A stretch of DNA of 64,000 nt from a virus (IMGVR_UViG_3300002143_000235:1-64000); one strand, 5' to 3'. Positions 45,118 through 53,167 are shown, counted from the first letter of the stretch. Translations and numbers: made by a program. The notes: a model not told the origin generated them from the sequence alone.

Positions 45118-45471
45118 ATGAAAAAATTCATTTCCAAAATTTTAAGTAAAATCGCGGCATCATCTATTCAAGGTAATACTACATCAACACCACGTGTACA
45201 GTCATATATTATTCTAGTACCGATTCTTTTGATGTCTACTATTTTTATAGGTTTTGAAGTGAGTCATCTTATTTATTGCCTTTATTATACAAAAGACTAT
45301 GTAATATCATCTGAAATTATTATCATATTTGGAATGCTTTTATCACATCACTTAGCACTCATTTTCTCTCGTAGAAAATCACAATCTATTGAAGATATAA
45401 AAGGATCAAAAAAAGAAGAGGTCAGCAAATTGCCAACCTCTGAAATGAATAATGATAATTCAATTAATTAA
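45118..45471 (+). CDS. Two-TM membrane protein, holin candidate
   Basis: 118 aa from the ATG at 45118 (MKKFISKILSK), after a TTTGATATATAA box. A basic N terminus, two membrane helices at ~30-55 and ~65-85, and a charged tail (S-R-R-K-S-Q-S) match class II holins by layout only. No endolysin gene is adjacent. Confidence 0.45.
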   Translation: MKKFISKILSKIAASSIQGNTTSTPRVQSYIILVPILLMSTIFIGFEVSHLIYCLYYTKDYVISSEIIIIFGMLLSHHLALIFSRRKSQSIEDIKGSKKEEVSKLPTSEMNNDNSIN

Positions 45472-45950
45472 CAAATTCTATTAATTATTTTTTTTACTTG
45501 TCCACTTCGAACACATTGCCAATCTTGGACAGTCACTGTTTGAAGATTTTCAATATTTATTTTGAATAATTCATGTAATGTATCAAGATTTGTAATTCCA
45601 ATATTAAATGCTGGATCATTACTCTGGTAATTTGTAGGAACTTTTCTCAAAAATGTACGAACATTGTCAAGTAACAATTGTTTGTTCATATGTAAACGCT
45701 TTTCAAATTCAAAGCTTTTATTTTCAATAAGCTCTTTAACATACTGTTTGAATTTATAAGCAATATCATTAGTATAGATTACACCTGTTAATCCAATAAC
45801 AAATGCATCCTCCTCTTTCATAATAAATTCTTCATCCTGTTGAACTATTTCTACAATAGTTGCTTTAGGTACACCATGTAAACAGAAGTGTACGTATTTG
45901 TCCCATACAAAACGCTCGATAAGATCTGATGGTTTGATTGTAATTGTCAT
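45468..45950 (-). CDS. Hypothetical protein (160 aa)
   Basis: Unrecognised, helical C-terminal half. Convergent with and overlapping the membrane protein gene by 4 bases. Confidence 0.5.
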   Translation of the reverse strand: MTITIKPSDLIERFVWDKYVHFCLHGVPKATIVEIVQQDEEFIMKEEDAFVIGLTGVIYTNDIAYKFKQYVKELIENKSFEFEKRLHMNKQLLLDNVRTFLRKVPTNYQSNDPAFNIGITNLDTLHELFKINIENLQTVTVQDWQCVRSGQVKKIINRIC

Positions 45951-45968
45951 ATTTTTATCTTCTTTGTT

Positions 45969-46295
45969 TTAGTATATTGAAAAGTTATTCTTCTTTAAAA
46001 TAACTCTAGCTAGTGTTTCGTATAATGTACAATATTCAATAAATAATATTTCATTTAATGCTATATGTTCCATCCACTCACCACCAATATTAAATGTTTT
46101 TAAATTTTTCTTTAATATAGCTTCAATTCTATATGCGACAGCACGATCATCTACTTCATAAAGCGCATTAATGCCTATGATATTCGGATTTGCTGTCTTC
46201 AGTTCTTTAAGACGCTTCTCTGGATGCCTAGACAATCCAACTTTCCATTGAACAAGACCCTCAATATTTGCACTTATAAGGTAAATGTTATACAT
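45969..46295 (-). CDS. T5orf172-type GIY-YIG-related protein (108 aa)
   Basis: The layout Y-L-I-S-A, W-K-V-G-L-S-R-H-P-E-K-R-L-K-E-L-K-T-A-N-P, E-A-I-L-K-K-x-L and G-E-W matches the T5orf172 nuclease-like family. Almost only the domain is present; it may be a free endonuclease or a DNA-binding accessory. Confidence 0.7.
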   Translation of the reverse strand: MYNIYLISANIEGLVQWKVGLSRHPEKRLKELKTANPNIIGINALYEVDDRAVAYRIEAILKKNLKTFNIGGEWMEHIALNEILFIEYCTLYETLARVILKKNNFSIY

Positions 46296-46551
46296 TTGTT
46301 CTTAATTTATTTGGAGTGAAGTTACCTTGTTCATCAATAATGTTCCACATAGAATTCACCCAGCGTATATATAATCGTTGTGAAATTGTAGATTCTTCGG
46401 CTTTTCGATATCCACTACACCAGTTTTTGTACTTCATCACTAAAACATGTACTTTTGCATCATGGTATGGATTATCTGAAAAATGCACACCCTGACTGAA
46501 AGCTTGAAATCCCTCTGCCTCACCACCATGTAACTGTAAATAATAACTCAT
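46288..46551 (-). CDS. Small hypothetical protein (87 aa)
   Basis: Unrecognised. Starts overlap on both sides, in an operon with the HD hydrolase. Confidence 0.5.
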   Translation of the reverse strand: MSYYLQLHGGEAEGFQAFSQGVHFSDNPYHDAKVHVLVMKYKNWCSGYRKAEESTISQRLYIRWVNSMWNIIDEQGNFTPNKLRTNV

Positions 46552-47153
46552 CCTTTTAATTGTGTTAGTTCAGCATAGCGTTGTTCTTTAACAGCATCCC
46601 ATTTTGCCTGCATAGAAGCCATGTAAAATTTCATATTATCGTAGAACTTAAACTGTTCATCAATAAAAGGTGATAGCTGTTTTCCAAACTCTATTCTAAG
46701 TCCCTGGAAAAGTTTAACAATACTCAAATCCTGGATGAGGTATCCCATATCAGCATCACGAATAATTTTTGCACCGACTGTCAAATTTTCTTCAGATGTA
46801 GTATAAGGGAATTCTGTAACTTTGATTAAATATTCGACCTCTTTAACATTGAACGATGCACCATTTAATATCACATATGTTCTAAGCCCAATAATAGCAT
46901 TATTAATATTTTCACTGTCTTTTAGTTTACCACCACTATGTGCATAATCATGAAATAAAGCTGCAACATAAAGTTCTAATTCATTTACTTTATGTTGTGT
47001 TTCAGACTCATTATTGTAAATCATGTTTGCTGTTTCAAATACAACAAACAAATGATCAATTCCATGATATGGTAGATTATTGGATGGATTATTTAGATTT
47101 ATGTATCTGATGATTTTTATCAATTCTGGATACCGTTCGTAAATTTGAATCAT
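46548..47153 (-). CDS. HD-domain phosphohydrolase
   Basis: 201 aa. Metal motifs H-G-I-D-H near 29, H-D-Y-A-H near 69 and D-A-D near 134 are complete for the HD fold. Probably hydrolyses a nucleotide or cyclic nucleotide; which one is not readable. Confidence 0.75.
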   Translation of the reverse strand: MIQIYERYPELIKIIRYINLNNPSNNLPYHGIDHLFVVFETANMIYNNESETQHKVNELELYVAALFHDYAHSGGKLKDSENINNAIIGLRTYVILNGASFNVKEVEYLIKVTEFPYTTSEENLTVGAKIIRDADMGYLIQDLSIVKLFQGLRIEFGKQLSPFIDEQFKFYDNMKFYMASMQAKWDAVKEQRYAELTQLKG

Positions 47154-47183
47154 GTCAATTATACGAACAATATATGAAAATGT

Positions 47184-47645
47184 TTAAGATTCTCTACGTC
47201 TTTCTCGTTCTAAGTCTTTTTCTTTTAAACTAGCTCTTTTATCGTATAATTTTTTACCTGTAACGACAGCTATCTCAAGTTTCCACTTACCATCTTGATT
47301 ATAAAAAAGTTTTGATGGAACAACTGTATGACCTTTAATTTCCAAGCGCTCACGGATTTTGTTAAGTTCTTTTTTGTTCAGTAGTAATCGTCTATTCTGC
47401 GCTTCTTTATCTGTTACATTTTTATTCTGAACCATATGATTTTTCATTGGTGTGATTTTAGAATTATGTAAAACAAAATCATTATCTATAAAAATACAAT
47501 AAGCAGCATCTAGTATACATCCATTAGTTTTTAAGGATGCAACCTCCCATCCTTCTAACATAACACCAGCAGTAAATTTATCGTGTACTGTATAAAGAAA
47601 ATTTAATTTTTTAAATGTATAACTGCGCTGTTTCATATAATTCAT
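47184..47645 (-). CDS. smpB: SmpB (tmRNA-binding protein) homologue
   Basis: 153 aa (150 from the ATG at 47636). Aligns along its length with bacterial SmpB: G-W-E-V-x-S-L near 32, I-T-P-M near 65, R-R-L-L-L-N-K-K-E-L near 86, and G-K-K-L-Y-D-K-R-x-x-L-K-E near 130, followed by a short basic tail. SmpB delivers tmRNA to stalled ribosomes and its tail enters the mRNA channel. No tmRNA was found in the window. The start overlaps the HNH gene. Confidence 0.88.
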   Translation of the reverse strand: MNYMKQRSYTFKKLNFLYTVHDKFTAGVMLEGWEVASLKTNGCILDAAYCIFIDNDFVLHNSKITPMKNHMVQNKNVTDKEAQNRRLLLNKKELNKIRERLEIKGHTVVPSKLFYNQDGKWKLEIAVVTGKKLYDKRASLKEKDLERERRRES

Positions 47646-48477
47646 ATTTTTTTAATAATTCAACAAGTTTTGGTTGATTCAAATCAATTGAAATAACATC
47701 ATTTTTTACTGGATTTATTCCACGTGTAACAATTTTTATGAGATTTGGTTTCCACCAATCTGGAAGAAATTTAGGTTTTCCATATTTAATAAAATGTAAC
47801 TTCCAAATAACAATCATATTTTCTACACCCAAATAATTTATAACTTGTTCTATTGGATCAGGAAAAAGTATAGATTCCATTCCACGTTGTAGTTCAGCAT
47901 CAGTAAAATTCCATCTATCACGAATACCATCAATTCTCATTTGCATATAAACTTGTATCGATGGTGGAATTTGATGTTTATGATTTATTAAAGCATTTAC
48001 ATATTTAGTAATTTCTCTCCACTCTCGATACTTATCACTATTACGTCGAAAATCAAAATCAGCATAAAGAATATGTTTAAATAATGTTGCATGTTGCTCG
48101 TAATCATTATGCGCTTCACGTGTAAGCAATAATAAATCCATTGAATTTTTATCCTTGTACGCATTAGGAAACAATTTTCTAAATTGTGTAGGAACAACAT
48201 GATGTTTAGTTAAATTATTTGACTCACCTGTTATAACACAAATATTTTCTCTATTACCAAGTATTACATTTGGATCACCATATCCACGTGGTTCAAATGT
48301 CAATCCAAACGATTTAGGACCGATTTGTTCAGCTAAACCACGTTGTAAATACCAATTTGCACGTTTAGCTGAACAGAAACACATAAGTGTACCATCAGGA
48401 TGAAAAAGACTATAATTTTCATATGGTGCTGATTCAAGGCAATGCATAGAATTTGAATTTATTGTTGTTGTTTTCAT
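47611..48477 (-). CDS. HNH-type nuclease-like protein (288 aa)
   Basis: The N-terminal ~75 residues form a domain with F-H-P-D-G-T-L-M-C and a Cys-x5-Ala pattern. Residues ~78-125 resemble HNH nucleases (C-V-I-T-G, T-K-H-H-V-V-P, L-T-R-E-A-H-N-D-Y-E). The C-terminal ~150 residues are unrecognised. May be a free-standing endonuclease. Confidence 0.65.
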   Translation of the reverse strand: MKTTTINSNSMHCLESAPYENYSLFHPDGTLMCFCSAKRANWYLQRGLAEQIGPKSFGLTFEPRGYGDPNVILGNRENICVITGESNNLTKHHVVPTQFRKLFPNAYKDKNSMDLLLLTREAHNDYEQHATLFKHILYADFDFRRNSDKYREWREITKYVNALINHKHQIPPSIQVYMQMRIDGIRDRWNFTDAELQRGMESILFPDPIEQVINYLGVENMIVIWKLHFIKYGKPKFLPDWWKPNLIKIVTRGINPVKNDVISIDLNQPKLVELLKKYELYETAQLYI

Positions 48478-48538
48478 GTTTACAATTCAATATTTATTGT
48501 AAATAATTTATTATTGTATGTGTACCCGGTCGCTTTGT

Positions 48539-49093
48539 TTAAAAACGATCAATGTACTTGCGGAAGATCTTTGCAATATTAATAGCATCATCAATTCCCC
48601 TGTGTGGTGTTCCATCAAATGTTAACTTTTCAAACATGATTGCGCCACCAAGACCCATTCCTTTTTTAAGCTTATTCCACTCAGCATGAAGATGTTTCAA
48701 ACTACGATGATTATCCTCTGTGATGAAGTCCACATCCATTTTGTTCAATTTTAAATCATCACGCAATTGATTACGATCGTAATGACCCCAACTCACAAAC
48801 ATAGCATCGCCTGCCCATTCAAAGAAATCATTTAAAACCTCTTCAGCTGGTTCTGCATTGTCTACATCTGACTGTACTATTGTCGTCAGACTTGTACAGA
48901 AATTGGAGATGTGTTTGAATTTCTTTGGTTTCAGAAAGTGTGAGAACACATCGATCTGATTTCCGTCCTGGTCAAGTTTTACAGCGCCAATTTCGATGAT
49001 TTCGTTCTGAAATCCTACTGGTTTTTTTTCACTTGTATTTTCTCGATCATAGCATGTAGCTTCTAAATCGACTATCACGTATATTTTTTGCAT
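48539..49093 (-). CDS. DEDD 3'-5' exonuclease (DnaQ/ERI1-like)
   Basis: 184 aa. Exo I D-L-E-A-T near residue 9, Exo II near 95 (S-W-G-H-Y-D) and Exo III with R-G-I-D-D-A near 165; E-I-I-E-I-G-A-V is typical of the RNaseT/DnaQ/ERI1 group. The H-R-G-I-D-D spacing marks the DEDDh type. Substrate (RNA or DNA) unclear. Confidence 0.85.
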   Translation of the reverse strand: MQKIYVIVDLEATCYDRENTSEKKPVGFQNEIIEIGAVKLDQDGNQIDVFSHFLKPKKFKHISNFCTSLTTIVQSDVDNAEPAEEVLNDFFEWAGDAMFVSWGHYDRNQLRDDLKLNKMDVDFITEDNHRSLKHLHAEWNKLKKGMGLGGAIMFEKLTFDGTPHRGIDDAINIAKIFRKYIDRF

Positions 49094-49212
49094 AATTCTT
49101 CGTATTTATTAAATTTTCTAGTTAAATAAGTCTCACTATCATTGTAAAGATAGCACAATATTTTAAATGCATTGTTGTTAGAGAAAGATACTATAAATGT
49201 CTTTGTTTTCAT
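49075..49212 (-). CDS. Small ORF (45 aa) upstream of the exonuclease gene
   Basis: ATG at 49210-49212, reading MKTKTFIVSFSNNNAF..., stop at 49075 overlapping the exonuclease start by 19 bases. Mixed hydrophobic/charged, unrecognised. It fills most of a gap and lies just below a terminator, so it may be a real coupled gene. Confidence 0.35.
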   Translation of the reverse strand: MKTKTFIVSFSNNNAFKILCYLYNDSETYLTRKFNKYEELCKKYT

Positions 49213-49225
49213 ATTTTTAATTTTA

Positions 49226-49255
49226 TAAAAAAACCGGAGTCTTTTAAACTCCGGT
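49226..49255 (-). terminator. Intrinsic terminator of the LemA-like gene
   Basis: ACCGGAGT-CTTTTAA-ACTCCGGT with a T-run on the minus strand. Confidence 0.85.
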
Positions 49256-49274
49256 CTCTTCGTGTTTTTATTTG

Positions 49275-49820
49275 TTATTCAAAAGCGTTCTCATAAGTAT
49301 CCACACCTGTTCGCATGGTCTCTTTCGTTTGTGCGGTAGAGGTAACTTCGTATTTCAACTCACTGTTATTTGATAGAAACATACGTGACCAGAATTTGGT
49401 ACGCAATTGATCGTGTTGATTCTTAACATCGGCTAAACGTTTCTGCACATTTGCATAGTCTTTACGTAAAGCTTCTACTCGCTGCATCAAATCGGTATAC
49501 ATTTTATCACTAAAATTTGGATTATCCTCTTTAATGAATGTCATCAAAGCACCTTCGTTTGAGTTACGACCAGTAACAACTGTTGCATACAAGTCTTTAA
49601 TTGTTCCTTCGTATGATTTTTTCAAACCTCCAAAATCTTTCATCGTGTTCTTGAACGCGTCAAACTGACCTTCACGATTTGCTAGTTCCGCTGTAAATGT
49701 TGCGCGAAGTTCTGCATCACGATCGTAAACCGATGTGTACTGTGAAAATGTTACCAATCCCATGATTGCGATAAATGCTACTATCACTAGTGCAATTGCT
49801 TTTCCTTTTGTAATTTTCAT
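49275..49820 (-). CDS. LemA-like membrane-anchored protein
   Basis: 181 aa. An uncleaved N-terminal membrane helix at ~8-28 (A-L-V-I-V-A-F-I-A-I-M-G), then long helices with N-R-E-G-Q-F-D-A-F, like the R-R-x-D-L-I-P-N region of the LemA family. Has its own TATATTTG box and terminator, a separate transcription unit. Possibly a host-derived accessory gene acting at the inner membrane. Confidence 0.45.
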   Translation of the reverse strand: MKITKGKAIALVIVAFIAIMGLVTFSQYTSVYDRDAELRATFTAELANREGQFDAFKNTMKDFGGLKKSYEGTIKDLYATVVTGRNSNEGALMTFIKEDNPNFSDKMYTDLMQRVEALRKDYANVQKRLADVKNQHDQLRTKFWSRMFLSNNSELKYEVTSTAQTKETMRTGVDTYENAFE

Positions 49821-49846
49821 ATTTGTTTATTTGAATTTGTATGACA

Positions 49847-49854
49847 CAAATATA
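49847..49854 (-). promoter_or_regulatory. -7 box (TATATTTG) for the LemA-like gene
   Basis: Exact match on the minus strand, 27 bases before the ATG at 49820. Confidence 0.55.
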
Positions 49855-49872
49855 CTAAAAAAATATTACGAA

Positions 49873-50412
49873 TTACGAAATAGGAATATTTTTTTCAGTT
49901 GGCAACTGAATCGTCACACTCAGCACACCATTTGCATAGACAGAACTTTCTACTGTTGCACCAATTTCCACCGATGCTTTCAATAAAAAACTAGAATTAT
50001 CTGCAGTTAAATTATCATGATATAATGTAAGGTGTTGTTTACTATGATTAAGAATTAACTCACCCTTTGGAATACCTGGTACAAAAAATTTGATATCATA
50101 ACGATTATTTTTGACTGGTGTTGTATTGATCACAAACGGATTTGGTTGTTCTAAATTAGATTCATCACTTACTGTTACAGAACTTGATTCTGGTTTACAC
50201 ACATCTTTATCATGTAAAACATCCTTAAAAAATTTATCAATGATCTTTTCTATTTGTAATATCATGATATCATTCAAAACAGTATTGTTTGTATTTACCA
50301 TGAATTTACTTTTTACCTTATCAAGAATTGTATTCAATGACGAATTAGGTTTCTTCAATTCTTCACGAATAAAATTTGTAATTTGTTCAATTAATTTGCT
50401 ATCTATTAACAT
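49873..50412 (-). CDS. Small heat-shock protein (Hsp20/alpha-crystallin)
   Basis: 179 aa. The C-terminal ~90 residues form the alpha-crystallin domain: F-F-V-P-G-I-P-K-G-E-L, then I-G-A-T-V-E-S-S-V-Y-A-N-G-V-L-S-V-T-I-Q-L-P, ending N-I-P-I-S (an I-x-I anchor). The N-terminal ~85 residues are helical and unusually long. Hsp20 genes are known in T4-like cyanophages. Likely a holdase in virion assembly. Confidence 0.8.
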   Translation of the reverse strand: MLIDSKLIEQITNFIREELKKPNSSLNTILDKVKSKFMVNTNNTVLNDIMILQIEKIIDKFFKDVLHDKDVCKPESSSVTVSDESNLEQPNPFVINTTPVKNNRYDIKFFVPGIPKGELILNHSKQHLTLYHDNLTADNSSFLLKASVEIGATVESSVYANGVLSVTIQLPTEKNIPIS

Positions 50413-50459
50413 AATATCTTTTTTACAAATATGCTAATCATATGTCAACCGAAGAAATA

Positions 50460-50675
50460 TCAACTCATATAATTAGCATGGTTGCTCACAGTAAAACACA
50501 ATTCCAATGCATATATAAATTTTCTTATAACATTATCTTTATTTGCATCACTTACAATTGGTCCACCTTTTCCTTTTTCTGTAAACGACATTGTATAGGA
50601 TCTTCCGTCAAAAGCAATAGTAGCATGTTTAACCATCTCCACTCCATCCTTCAACCCAAAAAAGAAATTGGTCAA
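50460..50675 (-). CDS. Small hypothetical protein (71 aa)
   Basis: Unrecognised. The ATG 13 codons in (M-V-K-H-A-T-I-A-F-D-G-R-S-Y-T) is the likely start. The antisense ORF in the same span is less convincing. Confidence 0.45.
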   Translation of the reverse strand: MTNFFFGLKDGVEMVKHATIAFDGRSYTMSFTEKGKGGPIVSDANKDNVIRKFIYALELCFTVSNHANYMS

Positions 50676-50713
50676 GCACCAAGCCGTTGAAGTAGTAGAT
50701 TATGTCTATAGTT

Positions 50714-51649
50714 TCAAATGTGTTCGTGTTTATTCATATTTTTTCTTTTAAAGCATTTGTTTTCATAAAATTCAGGCATAAAACGTTTCATCCAACCATT
50801 AACTTTTTGATATGGTTTTTCAATCAATTTAGCAACACTTTGTACCCAACCAGTTTTAGAAAAATCAATATTGCTATTAATAATTTTTTCAATTTTTATT
50901 TTTTCAATTTGATTATATATTTCAGTAACTGCTTTATTATAATCATAGCGTTTACCATATTTAGCTTTTGACTTTTTTATTTCTGTATAAAAATATAATC
51001 GATCATCATAATTTTTCATCTTAGATGTACCTATAAAATCTAAAAATTCAGCAATTTTTAGATTTATATCATCATCATAGCGAATTCTAAAAATTCGCCA
51101 ACCTTGTTCTGTTAAATACAAATCACGTTTTATATCATGTTCTACTCTTTTATTACCATTAATAAAATGACATTTACCGTCTAACTCAACTGCGACTTTT
51201 TCATTTATAAATGCAAAATCAATAAAATATGGAAATACACAATATTCAGATACAACATCATATTTTTTAAATATATCAATAGCTGTAGCCTTATCAAAAA
51301 AAGATGATTCTAAAAAAGACATTTGTCCTAAACTTCTTCTTTCCCAAGCTGTTTTACCAGTACGTTTTTTTAAATAATCAACTCGTTTAATTCGCATTTT
51401 TTCGCGTGTTTCATCGGTAATAATTATTTGTGATCTAAGTTTTTTATAACAATTATTATCACCACATGTTTTATTAAAACTAATTCCACCACGATGTGAA
51501 CATAATTTATTACATATTGTACATTTTGGAATCACAAAATTTTCATATTGCTGATAATATTCCAAAACTGAAATATCATATCTTTTTAAATATTGTGTTA
51601 AAGCTTTAATACTAATTAATTCTTTATTATCTATTTTACAAAATACCAT
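50714..51649 (-). CDS. Vsr-like (EDxHD/DUF559-type) homing endonuclease
   Basis: 311 aa. Residues ~40-70 form a C-x2-C...C-x4-C zinc ribbon. Residues ~115-200 form the PD-(D/E)XK-type core: I-D-F-A-F-I, A-V-E-L-D-G-K-C-H-F, E-H-D-I-K-R-D and G-W-R-I-F-R-I-R, as in Vsr-like homing nucleases. The C-terminal ~100 residues are basic, DNA-binding type. Behind a TTTGATATATAA box, next to tRNA-Gln; phage tRNA regions are common homing sites. Confidence 0.7.
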   Translation of the reverse strand: MVFCKIDNKELISIKALTQYLKRYDISVLEYYQQYENFVIPKCTICNKLCSHRGGISFNKTCGDNNCYKKLRSQIIITDETREKMRIKRVDYLKKRTGKTAWERRSLGQMSFLESSFFDKATAIDIFKKYDVVSEYCVFPYFIDFAFINEKVAVELDGKCHFINGNKRVEHDIKRDLYLTEQGWRIFRIRYDDDINLKIAEFLDFIGTSKMKNYDDRLYFYTEIKKSKAKYGKRYDYNKAVTEIYNQIEKIKIEKIINSNIDFSKTGWVQSVAKLIEKPYQKVNGWMKRFMPEFYENKCFKRKNMNKHEHI

Positions 51650-51658
51650 GTTTTACTT

Positions 51659-51668
51659 TTATATATCA
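51659..51668 (-). promoter_or_regulatory. Putative late promoter (TGATATATAA)
   Basis: On the minus strand 10-19 bases before the ATG at 51649. Confidence 0.45.
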
Positions 51669-51701
51669 AACTTTAATTATCAGTCAATGCCATGATTTTG
51701 T

Positions 51702-51787
51702 TATCCAGGTAGGGCTCGAACCTACAGTGGGATTACTCCTCTCTTCCGATTCAAAGTCGGACGTGTTGCCAATTACACCACTGGATA
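51702..51787 (-). tRNA. tRNA-Gln (UUG) with a long variable arm
   Basis: Perfect 7-bp acceptor TATCCAG/CTGGATA; D arm GTG/CAC; anticodon arm TCCGA-CTTTGAA-TCGGA with U33 and anticodon TTG; T arm GTAGG-TTCGAGC-CCTAC. The variable region is ~19 bases with a GGA-GTAA-TCC hairpin, typical of class II tRNAs (Leu/Ser/Tyr) and not Gln. Confidence 0.8.
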
Positions 51788-51841
51788 ATTTAATATTTTT
51801 TATTGTAACACCACGTGATGCCATTTCACTAATCAACAATA

Positions 51842-51872
51842 AAAAAAGCCGTTCAATTTTGAACGGCTTTAG
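51842..51872 (-). terminator. Intrinsic terminator
   Basis: AAAGCCGTTCA-ATTT-TGAACGGCTTT with a T-run on the minus strand, ending the transcript of 51962-52357. Confidence 0.85.
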
Positions 51873-51897
51873 TAAACTTTAAAGAATACAATACCAT

Positions 51898-51951
51898 TCA
51901 ATCCGAAAATTGTTGCTGTTGAAGTTGTTGGTATGTGCTCATTAATGTCAT
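51898..51951 (-). CDS. Tiny Gln-rich ORF (17 aa)
   Basis: MTLMSTYQQLQQQQFSD and stop, between the gene at 51962 and a terminator; purine-rich AAAAGAACGATT upstream. It fits neatly inside the transcript but is too short to be sure. Confidence 0.25.
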   Translation of the reverse strand: MTLMSTYQQLQQQQFSD

Positions 51952-51961
51952 AATCGTTCTT

Positions 51962-52357
51962 TTAAAAATTATTCTTGTTATTAAATAGCTGATAGTCATA
52001 TGACAAGAATGCATATGTCTTTGCTTTATTATAAATACTAATCCTAGTATCATTTACTTCTTCAATTGTTGGTGATTCTGATAACAGATATCTACTTACC
52101 CAATCTGCTATTGGAATTGCCTGAATATTAAATTGTGCCACACTCCATTCCTGTCTTGTGTAAACTATAGGTGCATCATCCAATCTTCCTTCAAAAAGCA
52201 TGAAAAACTGTCGGTAATCGAAAGAATTATCATACGATGCTGGAAGCGGTGGATTTGAACTAATTTCAGGATAAAAAGTTTTTGAAGTCAAAATCTTTAT
52301 AATCTGTTGTTTATCAGCCAATGTTGCGCCGGTAATTTTAAAATATCTACTAGCCAT
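51962..52357 (-). CDS. Hypothetical protein (131 aa)
   Basis: Unrecognised, alpha/beta, with F-D-Y-R-Q-F-F and a D-W-V-S-R-Y segment. TATATAAC lies upstream on the minus strand. Confidence 0.5.
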   Translation of the reverse strand: MASRYFKITGATLADKQQIIKILTSKTFYPEISSNPPLPASYDNSFDYRQFFMLFEGRLDDAPIVYTRQEWSVAQFNIQAIPIADWVSRYLLSESPTIEEVNDTRISIYNKAKTYAFLSYDYQLFNNKNNF

Positions 52358-52404
52358 CTGTGTTTTTTATTTATTGTTATATATTCATCGTCACAAATGA
52401 TTAA

Positions 52405-52797
52405 TTAAACACTATTACGTTTATCAAATAATTTCTGATTGTGTATTCGTTTTTTCTTATCAATTCTGTTTTGAAAATCTAGTAACAATGGTTCAGGAAT
52501 CTTGATGTTACGTGTAGTAAACTCTTTCAAGATTTCCTCTTCAGTAAAAGACCAATCTGCAATCCCGTCACTCCATTCATTTACCCATAAACCCCAACTC
52601 TTTTTTCCTGTCAATACACCTGTTAAGATATTTGAGTGTCTTGTAACAGGAATCTTTCCAAGTTGGTATTCACCATTTTCAATTTTTCTAAAACAAAATT
52701 TTCCGTCGTCCTCGTTTGGATCGAACTCTATCTTGACAGCAGAACCACAGAATGTACAAATACCTGATCTGTATATTTGAAGAAAGAAAGTGAACAT
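52405..52797 (-). CDS. Hypothetical zinc-ribbon-like protein (130 aa)
   Basis: One C-T-F-C pair near residue 14 (a second pair is absent), an acidic middle and a basic C terminus (R-I-D-K-K-K-R-I-H-N). Unrecognised; possibly nucleic-acid binding. Precedes the tRNA gap. Confidence 0.45.
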   Translation of the reverse strand: MFTFFLQIYRSGICTFCGSAVKIEFDPNEDDGKFCFRKIENGEYQLGKIPVTRHSNILTGVLTGKKSWGLWVNEWSDGIADWSFTEEEILKEFTTRNIKIPEPLLLDFQNRIDKKKRIHNQKLFDKRNSV

Positions 52798-52898
52798 CTC
52801 ATTGAAACCATCACTGTATTTCTTTAACTTCCTGTGTGTCCTACTGTCGTTTATGCGTCCAGCCTTTTCATCTCTATCATTTTATTTTTAATTTTTGT

Positions 52899-52971
52899 GG
52901 ATGTAAGGTGATTCGAACACCTATCAACATGACCAATACAGCGGTTATTTTACTATTAAAACTATACACCC
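52899..52971 (-). tRNA. tRNA with an irregular anticodon arm (identity unresolved)
   Basis: Acceptor GGGTGTA/TACATCC, D arm GTTT/AAAT and T arm AGGTG-TTCGAAT-CACCT are clear. The best anticodon arm is TAACC-GCTGTATT-GGTCA, with an 8-base loop and one mismatch; the anticodon could be GTA (Tyr) or TGT (Thr). A different fold exposes CAT. Confidence 0.5.
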
Positions 52972-52982
52972 ATTTATAATGT

Positions 52983-53055
52983 GGAGAAGATGAGAATCGA
53001 ACTCACCACAAAAATCTTGCAAGGATTCTTCGCCAGCCTTGGTACATGCTTCCCC
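52983..53055 (-). tRNA. tRNA-Ala (UGC)
   Basis: Acceptor GGGGAAG/CTTCTCC, anticodon arm GAATC-CTTGCAA-GATTT with U33 and anticodon TGC, T arm GTGAG-TTCGATT-CTCAT. The D arm is weak. Confidence 0.65.
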
Positions 53056-53094
53056 AATTTCGGTTTTATTTCACAGACCGAAAACTGTCTCAGT

Positions 53095-53167
53095 GCGAGA
53101 AGTGGGACTCAAACCCACAACTCCTGACTTGGAAGGCCAGTACTCTAATCAATTGAGCTATTCTCGC
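53095..53167 (-). tRNA. tRNA-Gly (UCC)
   Basis: Perfect acceptor GCGAGAA/TTCTCGC, D arm AGCTC/GAG, anticodon arm CTGGC-CTTCCAA-GTCAG with anticodon TCC, T arm GTGGG-TTTGAGT-CCCAC. Confidence 0.9.

Noticed and set aside
45100-49100. tmRNA gene near smpB
   Set aside because: No tag-peptide reading frame or tRNA-like ends pairing across 300-400 bases were found here.
50442-50690. 82-aa plus-strand ORF opposite 50460-50675
   Set aside because: Hydrophobic, low-complexity translation; the minus-strand frame is in line with its neighbours.
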